64,000 nucleotides of DNA, from NCBI RefSeq assembly GCF_014196515.1, contig NZ_JACIDV010000010.1, positions 62,001-126,000 of the forward strand, in the 5' to 3' direction. Of this stretch, positions 58,180 to 64,000 are shown piece by piece (the stretch's first letter is position 1; each line of letters begins with the position of its first letter). This DNA is from Rhizobium skierniewicense. Its GTDB lineage: Bacteria > Pseudomonadota > Alphaproteobacteria > Rhizobiales > Rhizobiaceae. The notes under the pieces were generated by a model. The model searched no databases and was not told the DNA's origin. It worked only from the letters and a program-made list of their open reading frames with translations. The translations under genes and the position numbers were made by a program.

Positions 58180-59715
58180 TTATTCGACTTCGACGTTCTC
58201 GACGGTGAACCCTGATTGGAATGTCAGGAAGCCAGGAATGTTGGTGAAGCCCTTAACCTTCTTGTTGAGACCAAAACTCTGGTCACGCCACATCAGGTAA
58301 ACGAACGGCGACTGTTCGAGCGCACGATCGACGAACTGGCTGTAGATTTTCTCACGCTCGACGGGGTCAAGTGTAACGCGGCCTTTATCGAGCAGATTGT
58401 TGATAACCTCGTCGTCGAAATAGGCCGAATTATTGAGCCGCACAAGTTGTTGGCCACCGTAGAAGAAGTTACTTAGCCAATCTGGATCGGCGATATCGCC
58501 TGCAGTGCCGGCGACAAGGAAATCGTAGTCCCCCGCGTTGTTCTTGGCGATGCGGCCGGACCAGTCCGGCAGGTCAAGCTTGGTCTTGATCCCGATCTTT
58601 GCGAGTTCGGCCTGAACCGCAATCGCCGTGTTGTTGTGGAAGCCGTACTGCGATGTGGAAAGCAGCCTAGCTTCGAAACCGTTCGGATAGCCCGCCTTTG
58701 CCAACATCTCTTTCGCCTTGGCGGGGTCGTATTTGAAGAAGTTTGCCTTATCCTTGGAATAGCCCATGTAGCCTTCCGGAATTGCGATGCCATAGAGTGG
58801 TGTGCCGCGACCGTTGAAGGCGGTGTTGATCACCGTGGCACGGTCGATTGCATAGGAAATTGCTTGGCGCACTTCCGGCTTGGAGAACGGCTCGAACTTG
58901 GTATTGAACTGAAGCATCATAAACGGGCCGGTGGTGCTCGCCAGCTTCAAGTCGGAGCTTCCCTCGATCGATGCGGCATCCTTCCACGGAACATAGTCGA
59001 TGATGTCGACGTCGCCGGATTTCAGCGCGTTCACACGTGTATTCTCGTCACCGTAGAAGACGTAGTGGACGTCATCGAGATGCGGCTTGCCCTTCTTGTA
59101 ATAACTGTCGAACTTCTCAACGGTCAGTTCACGACCGCGTTCCCAGTTGACGAACTTGAAAGGACCGGCGCCAATTGGCGCGGCATTCGGATCGCTGCCA
59201 TGCGCCTTGATCCAGGCGGCCGGAATAATCGCAGATTCCGGAAGAGCCAGGTAATGGACCAGCGGCACAAAGGGCTTCGAGAGCACAAGCTTAACTGTCT
59301 TGGGATCCGGCGTCTCAATCGACTGGATGACGCCGAGCTCATTTCTATAGGTCGCCTTGCTGTCCTTGGCAGTCACGCGCTCGATGGACGCCTTGACATC
59401 CGCTGACGTGACCGGAGAACCGTCGTGAAACTTTGCGTCTCGGAGCTTGAACGTATAGGTCAGCGCATCCGGGGAGACGTCATAGCTTTCCGCCAGTTCG
59501 GACGAGAGCTTTCCATCCGGACCATAGTTGAAGAGGCCGCGATGGATTGCTAGCCTTATCGTGCGCGCCGGCGCGCCGGCATTGATCGTGCTTTCAAGCG
59601 TCGACGGTTCGCCGGATAGGCCGAAATACAGCGAACCGCCATCTGCGGCAAACGCCTGTTGAGCGAAGACGCCCGATGCAAGGGCCAAAGCGACCCCGAA
59701 TATCTTCCCTTTCAT
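58180..59715 (-). CDS. Dipeptide-type periplasmic binding protein
   Basis: A 511-residue SBP_bac_5 protein. Signal peptide MKGKIFGVALALASGVFAQQ then AFAADGG; mature LAIHRGLFNYGPDGKLSSEL, KFHDGSPVTSADVKASIERV and FYGGQQLVRLNNSAYFDDEV. ATG 59715 is preceded by AAGGGG; the longer frame from 59760 would spoil the signal peptide. Last gene of the operon that enters from the right end of the window. Confidence 0.93.
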   Translation of the reverse strand: MKGKIFGVALALASGVFAQQAFAADGGSLYFGLSGEPSTLESTINAGAPARTIRLAIHRGLFNYGPDGKLSSELAESYDVSPDALTYTFKLRDAKFHDGSPVTSADVKASIERVTAKDSKATYRNELGVIQSIETPDPKTVKLVLSKPFVPLVHYLALPESAIIPAAWIKAHGSDPNAAPIGAGPFKFVNWERGRELTVEKFDSYYKKGKPHLDDVHYVFYGDENTRVNALKSGDVDIIDYVPWKDAASIEGSSDLKLASTTGPFMMLQFNTKFEPFSKPEVRQAISYAIDRATVINTAFNGRGTPLYGIAIPEGYMGYSKDKANFFKYDPAKAKEMLAKAGYPNGFEARLLSTSQYGFHNNTAIAVQAELAKIGIKTKLDLPDWSGRIAKNNAGDYDFLVAGTAGDIADPDWLSNFFYGGQQLVRLNNSAYFDDEVINNLLDKGRVTLDPVEREKIYSQFVDRALEQSPFVYLMWRDQSFGLNKKVKGFTNIPGFLTFQSGFTVENVEVE

Positions 59716-59765
59716 GCTGTACCCCTTTTTTACTTGTCTTGGTTGATGCGAGATTTCCATGTCCG

Positions 59766-60605
59766 TTACTCCTCCCTGAGTCGTGGATCGAGAATGTCGC
59801 GCAGCCGGTCGCCGACCACATTGATGGCGAGAACCGTCATTGCGAGAAGAAGGGAAGGCCAGATGACGTACATCGGGTTCTGGCTAAGGTAACCGCGCGC
59901 CGTCCCAATCATCTGGCCCCAGGAGGGCTCAGGAGGCACGATGCCAAGGCCGAGGAAGCTTAGGCCGGATTCCAACAGGATGGCGGCTGCTACGGTCAAA
60001 GTTGCCTGCACGACCAACGGAGACAGGATGTTTGGCAAGATCGCGGTCAAGACTACCCGCCGGGTGGAGGCGCCCATCGCGTGCTCCGCCTCCATGAACG
60101 CCATCCGTGAGACCTGGAGGGTTGCGGCATGTGCAACGCGGGCGAAATGTGGAATGTAGAGGACACCGATCACCACGGCGAGGCTCAGGACGCCGCTTTT
60201 CCAGAAACCGACCGCAAGCAGCGCGAGCAGGATCGGCGGAAAGCTCAGCATGATATCGACGCCGCGCATGATCAGAAAGGCGGTCAGGGGCCGGCCATAA
60301 GCGCCAGCGATGCCGATGAAGGTCCCAAAAAATCCGGCGATCAACGTAGCGCCAAGCGCGACCATCAGCGTCGGTTGGACACCGATGAGAAGGCGGCTCA
60401 AGAGATCGCGGCCAAATTCGTCGGTGCCCAACCAATGAGCCACCGAACTGCCTTGATTGACGCTCTCTGGATTGAGAAGGAACGGGTCTTGCGGCGCAAG
60501 CCAGTTGCCGAAGATGCCAATGAACATGACAACAACGAGAAGCAGAATACTGGCAAGGAAGGCCGGCTCGCTGCGGGTGGCGCGGAGAATTGCCTCGGGG
60601 ATCAA
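59766..60605 (-). CDS. Dipeptide-type ABC permease (DppC-like), TTG start
   Basis: A 279-residue permease: SEPAFLASILLLVVVMFIGI helix, hallmark LGTDEFGRDLLSRLLIGVQP, loop AEHAMGASTRRVVLTAILPN. The start is TTG 60605: it overlaps the upstream permease stop (TTGA), a GGAGG lies 8 bp before it, and the frame beyond it is shadow sequence. A further upstream start would overlap dppB by 160 bp. Confidence 0.88.
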   Translation of the reverse strand: MIPEAILRATRSEPAFLASILLLVVVMFIGIFGNWLAPQDPFLLNPESVNQGSSVAHWLGTDEFGRDLLSRLLIGVQPTLMVALGATLIAGFFGTFIGIAGAYGRPLTAFLIMRGVDIMLSFPPILLALLAVGFWKSGVLSLAVVIGVLYIPHFARVAHAATLQVSRMAFMEAEHAMGASTRRVVLTAILPNILSPLVVQATLTVAAAILLESGLSFLGLGIVPPEPSWGQMIGTARGYLSQNPMYVIWPSLLLAMTVLAINVVGDRLRDILDPRLREE

Positions 60606-61576
60606 GAGCTTTTCCTCCGTATGCGGGGATCGAGCAAACTGTAGAGCAGTTCCACGATCAGGTTGATCAGTATGAAGGCAGCGGCGATGGCGAGCATCGA
60701 ACCCTGAACAAGCGGATAGTTGCGGGCCGACACCGCTCCAACAAGAAGCGTGCTCAGCCCCGGCCAATTGAACATGGCCTCGACAAGAACCGTTCCGCCC
60801 ATCAGGTTGCCGAGCTGCAGGCCGATGATCGTGACGATCGGAATCGCTGCATTTCGCAAAACGTGCTGCCAGATGATCCGCCGCTCCGGCATGCCCTTGG
60901 CGCGCAACGCTCGCACGAAGTCGCGGCCGAGAATTTCCAGCACCGAAGAACGCGTCATACGGGCAATCGACGCGGCGAGGCCAAAGCCCAGGGCGAAGGC
61001 CGGCAAGGCCAACTTACGAAAATGTTCAAGTACGTTTCGCGAGATATCCGTGTAACCGCTAGCCGGAAGCCAGCCGAGCTTGACGCTGAAGAACAACACC
61101 AGAAGCGTGCCAACGATGTAAACGGGCACCGAAATGCCGATCGTTGCGATCGAAGTCAGCACCGTGTCGCGCGTGCTTCCGCGCTTCAGGGCTGCTGCAA
61201 TGCCAATTGGAACGCCGATTAGCGCTGCAATGATGATCGCCGCGAAGGCGAGTTCCAGCGTGCGCGGCAGATTCTGCATCACATAGTTGGCGACCGGATA
61301 TCCATTTGTCAGCGATTTGCCGAAATCGAGATGCAGCGCATTCCGCAGCCAAACGAAATACTGCGATATGACCGGCTGGTCGAGGCCAAGCTGAGCTCGC
61401 ATCGAGGCGATCGCCTCTGGCGACGGGTTGCTATCAGCGCCGAGCAGCAGGAGCACAGGGTCGCCGGGCATGATGTACATGACGGAGAAAATGAGGGTGG
61501 CGACGACAAGAAGCTGAATGAAAGCCGTCAGCAACTTTCGTGCGACCAGGAGCAGAGCTCCGACCGAGGCACTCAT
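60602..61576 (-). CDS. Dipeptide-type ABC permease (DppB-like)
   Basis: A 324-residue permease: RKLLTAFIQLLVVATLIFSV, MPGDPVLLLLGADSNPSPEA, loop ALRAKGMPERRIIWQHVLRN, C-terminal RNYPLVQGSMLAIAAAFILI. Its ATG overlaps the ATPase stop by 4 bp. Confidence 0.92.
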   Translation of the reverse strand: MSASVGALLLVARKLLTAFIQLLVVATLIFSVMYIMPGDPVLLLLGADSNPSPEAIASMRAQLGLDQPVISQYFVWLRNALHLDFGKSLTNGYPVANYVMQNLPRTLELAFAAIIIAALIGVPIGIAAALKRGSTRDTVLTSIATIGISVPVYIVGTLLVLFFSVKLGWLPASGYTDISRNVLEHFRKLALPAFALGFGLAASIARMTRSSVLEILGRDFVRALRAKGMPERRIIWQHVLRNAAIPIVTIIGLQLGNLMGGTVLVEAMFNWPGLSTLLVGAVSARNYPLVQGSMLAIAAAFILINLIVELLYSLLDPRIRRKSS

Positions 61577-63276
61577 GCGCCCTCCTTTCCACCGAGTGTC
61601 GAACCGACAGTTGGTACGGCCTCGAGCAACATGCGGGTGTAGGCATCCTGGGGATCACTGAAGACTGCGGACGTCTCGCCGGATTCGACGATCCTGCCTT
61701 TCCGCATCACCGCGACTGTATCGCTGACATATTTCACGACAGAAAGATCGTGGGAGATGAAGAGATAGGTCAGGTCGAATTCTGCCTGCAGATCTTTGAG
61801 GAGATTGAGCACCTGGGCCTGGACGGATACGTCGAGCGCGGAGACAGCTTCGTCGCAGATTACGAGCGATGGGTTGAGAGCAAGCGCACGCGCGATGGCA
61901 ATTCTCTGCCGCTGGCCGCCAGAGAATTCATGGGGGTACTTTTGAGCAGCGGTTGCAGGCAAGCCAACGGCTTCGAGCAACGTCCGAACTCGCGCTTGAC
62001 GCTCCGACGCATCACCGTTGGCGAATATCACCATTGGCGCCTCCACCAATTGGGCGACCGTCTGGCGCGGGTTAAGCGAACCGTACGGGTTCTGGAATAC
62101 CATGGCGATCTCGCGCCGGAACGGCAGCATGTCCCTGTCAGAAAGCCCTGCTATGTCTTTTCCCTTGAACAGGATCTTCCCGGAATCAGGCTTAAAGAGC
62201 CGGATAACGGCGCGGGAGAGTGTGCTCTTTCCGCAGCCGGATTCCCCGACGAGGCCAAGCGTCGTTCGCGGCGCGACCGATAGGCTCACTCGATCGACGG
62301 CACGCATCTCGACGGGCATGGCAAGAGGCGAAGGTTTCAGCCAATAGGACTTGCAGAGATCACGGATTTCAAGAAGGGGGCGGTCAGCCTCGATCGGGAT
62401 TGGTCCAGAAGATGCAGGACGGCGACGCGGTTCCGGCCGGACACTGCGCGCCTTGCCCGTTGAGTCGCGCTCGATCACTGGCAGCCGTTCGGCATCGCCA
62501 CCAAGCGACGGCATAGAATCGATCAGCGCCCGGGAATAGTCGCTTTGAGGCCTGGAGAAGAGATCGGCGGTCGTCGCCTCCTCCATCTTGTCGCCTGCAT
62601 ACATGACGACGACACGGTCAGCCACTTCGTAGATGACACCGAGATCATGCGTGATCAACAGGATGGCAGCGCCTACATCTGCATTCAATTCGCGAAGTAG
62701 TTCGAGCACCTGCTTTTGGACCGTTACGTCGAGCGCTGTTGTCGGCTCGTCGGCGATAATGATGTGTGGCCGGCAAGCGACAGCCATCGCGATCATGATG
62801 CGCTGGCACTGACCGCCGGACAGCTCGTGAGGATAGGAGCGCATGGCGCGATCGGGATCGGGGATTAGCACTTTTTCCAGAAGTTCGCGGGCCTTGCGGC
62901 GCGCATTCCCGCGACCGATCGGCTCATGCAAAAGAATCGCCTCAACGATTTGGTCGCCGCAGGTGAAGATCGGATCGAGCGACGCTATTGGATCCTGGAA
63001 GATCATAGCAATATGGCTGCCACGCAGCCTGCGCAGCTCTGCCGACGACAGTTTCAGGATATCGACGCCGTCGACCAGAACCTCGCCACCGGTGACCGCC
63101 GCGTTCGGTGGCAGAAGGCCCATGACTGCGAGCGATGTGATGGTCTTTCCGCTGCCGCTCTCGCCCACCAGGCCGAGGATTTCGCCCGGTCGGATGGTGA
63201 AATCCATATTGCGTACGGCCGACCTCAGCCCCGTACCGGTCTTGAAAGCGATTGAGAGGTTCTTGACTTCGAGCAT
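61573..63276 (-). CDS. Fused double ATPase of a dipeptide-type ABC importer
   Basis: A 567-residue DppD-DppF-type fusion: first domain GESGSGKTITSLAV and LSGGQCQRIMIAMA, second [14 protein letters not shown] and [15 protein letters not shown] with [11 protein letters not shown]. The first signature has Cys in place of the usual residue (GGQCQR). ATG 63276 follows GGAGG and comes 12 bp after the kinase stop. Homologous to the fusion at 23216 but not close. Confidence 0.92.
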   Translation of the reverse strand: MLEVKNLSIAFKTGTGLRSAVRNMDFTIRPGEILGLVGESGSGKTITSLAVMGLLPPNAAVTGGEVLVDGVDILKLSSAELRRLRGSHIAMIFQDPIASLDPIFTCGDQIVEAILLHEPIGRGNARRKARELLEKVLIPDPDRAMRSYPHELSGGQCQRIMIAMAVACRPHIIIADEPTTALDVTVQKQVLELLRELNADVGAAILLITHDLGVIYEVADRVVVMYAGDKMEEATTADLFSRPQSDYSRALIDSMPSLGGDAERLPVIERDSTGKARSVRPEPRRRPASSGPIPIEADRPLLEIRDLCKSYWLKPSPLAMPVEMRAVDRVSLSVAPRTTLGLVGESGCGKSTLSRAVIRLFKPDSGKILFKGKDIAGLSDRDMLPFRREIAMVFQNPYGSLNPRQTVAQLVEAPMVIFANGDASERQARVRTLLEAVGLPATAAQKYPHEFSGGQRQRIAIARALALNPSLVICDEAVSALDVSVQAQVLNLLKDLQAEFDLTYLFISHDLSVVKYVSDTVAVMRKGRIVESGETSAVFSDPQDAYTRMLLEAVPTVGSTLGGKEGA

Positions 63277-63287
63277 CCGACCTCCTC

Positions 63288-64000
63288 TCACACGTGTTCG
63301 TTGGTTGCGATGGGAGCGGCATGACCGAATGCTCCCTCGATCCCGCAGATCTCGGCTGCAAACTGGCTGCCTTTGTTCATCGCAATCGAGATGGCATCCG
63401 CAGAAGGTCGGACGCCTCGCGTCCAGCCGGACGCGAGTAAAGAAAGAAGTGTTGCCGTGATGAAGGCGTCGCCAGCGCCAAGTGTATCAACGATAGCGGC
63501 AGGCTTTGGCAGAACCGAAACGAATGCCTCGCCATTGTAGGCCGTGGCGCCGTCCGGCCCGAAGGTAGCCAAGGCTAGGCTGCATCCGTTGGAAACGGCT
63601 TCGCGAAGAGCTGCAATTCCGCGTTCGCGGCCTACATCGCCGGCAGAGATTGCTGCAAAATCGAGATGCGGCGTCAAGGTGCCGATCAGCTCATCCACCT
63701 GCCAGCGATAGGAAAAGTCATACGAGAGCAGAGCGCTGGCGCCATTCAATGCTCCGAGATGTGCATTCAGGTAGCTGTAACAGCTCGTATGCACGAGGTC
63801 GAAATGGGACACATAGTTGAGGTCAGTATCACACGGCGTGAAAGGGTTTTCACGCGCGACACCGCCCTTGTTTGAGAAAATGAATTCACGATTTCCGTCA
63901 ACGACGTGGACGTCCGCATGCCCGTTCTCACGTTCGACAATCCGGCAGAATGACGTCTGTATCGCAAGGCCTTGAAGTGTGGCGCGAACATGCCTTCCGG
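63288..64000 (-). CDS. PfkB-family sugar kinase, paralogue of 49399 (partial, N-terminus beyond window)
   Basis: The frame is open from the window end to the stop at 63288 and includes RHVRATLQGLAIQTSFCRIV, VVDGNREFIFSNKGGVARE, LLSYDFSYRWQVDEL and the PfkB signature IVDTLGAGDAFITATLLSLL. It aligns with the kinase at 49399 (SFDFSDRDLDY, DTLGAGDAFVARL, GTRGAFGHARPI against GIEGAFGHAAPI). An internal GTG at 63812 is not the true start because homology continues upstream. Likely a second fructosamine-type kinase serving the dipeptide-type importer operon. Confidence 0.85.
   Translation of the reverse strand, partial: GRHVRATLQGLAIQTSFCRIVERENGHADVHVVDGNREFIFSNKGGVARENPFTPCDTDLNYVSHFDLVHTSCYSYLNAHLGALNGASALLSYDFSYRWQVDELIGTLTPHLDFAAISAGDVGRERGIAALREAVSNGCSLALATFGPDGATAYNGEAFVSVLPKPAAIVDTLGAGDAFITATLLSLLASGWTRGVRPSADAISIAMNKGSQFAAEICGIEGAFGHAAPIATNEHV

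Overview
The window is part of an Agrobacterium/Rhizobium tumour-inducing (Ti) plasmid. It carries phytohormone oncogenes (iaaH, iaaM, ipt, 6b), opine-synthesis genes homologous to the mannityl/Amadori-opine genes (mas2, mas1, ags), four 25-bp T-DNA border repeats in one orientation with the core GGCAGGATATAT, and large bacterial operons for opine uptake and breakdown. T-DNA parts are AT-rich with plant-type promoter elements; the insertion sequences and catabolic operons are clearly GC-richer. I cannot name the exact plasmid. The gene set fits the agropine/chrysopine group of two-T-DNA Ti plasmids.

Layout. (1) 1-495: start of a gene with a glycerophosphodiester-phosphodiesterase fold, probably agrocinopine synthase. 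It is transcribed leftwards from a perfect 16-bp ocs enhancer palindrome and lies left of the first border (774-798). That border may therefore also be the right border of a further T-DNA lying mostly outside the window. (2) 774-14097: an oncogenic T-DNA with two plast genes, iaaH, iaaM, ipt, a frameshifted 6a-like gene, 6b and an ornithine-cyclodeaminase-like gene, then a GC-richer stretch of decayed coding sequence before the right border. (3) 14098-18560: an amidase pseudogene holding nested insertion sequences (IS3 type within IS3 type, with a complete IS66 element inside). (4) 18609-29849: an opine-catabolic region with a peptide-type ABC transporter, LysR regulator, opine-dehydrogenase-family protein, three-subunit opine oxidase and the broken amidase, followed by decayed copies of a transporter ATPase and a LysR gene. 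(5) 31839-41464: a second T-DNA with three plast genes and the mas2/mas1/ags-like opine block. (6) 41505-43841: ISNCY-type and IS3-type remnants. (7) 44247-52496: a LacI-controlled operon with SIS-domain deglycase, PfkB kinase, M24-fold protein and PotABCD-like transporter. (8) 52564-58079: a second LacI gene with an AgaE-like FAD oxidase and polar-amino-acid transporter. (9) 58180-64000: a dipeptide-type transporter and a second PfkB kinase cut by the window end.

How it works together. In the plant, iaaM/iaaH make auxin, ipt makes cytokinin, 6b and the other plast genes modify growth, and mas2/mas1/ags make a sugar-amino acid (Amadori) opine. In the bacterium, the operon at 44-51 kb looks like the mirror image: its M24-fold protein, kinase and SIS deglycase would reopen, phosphorylate and split the same kind of compound. 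The 18-30 kb region looks built for a different opine class, N-carboxyalkyl amino acids oxidised by Oox/Nox-type enzymes, and it is partly decayed. The most interesting points are the mirrored pathway, the loss of the catalytic lysine in the Mas1-like reductase domain, the ocs element outside the oncogenic T-DNA, and shared operator motifs for the LacI and LysR regulators.
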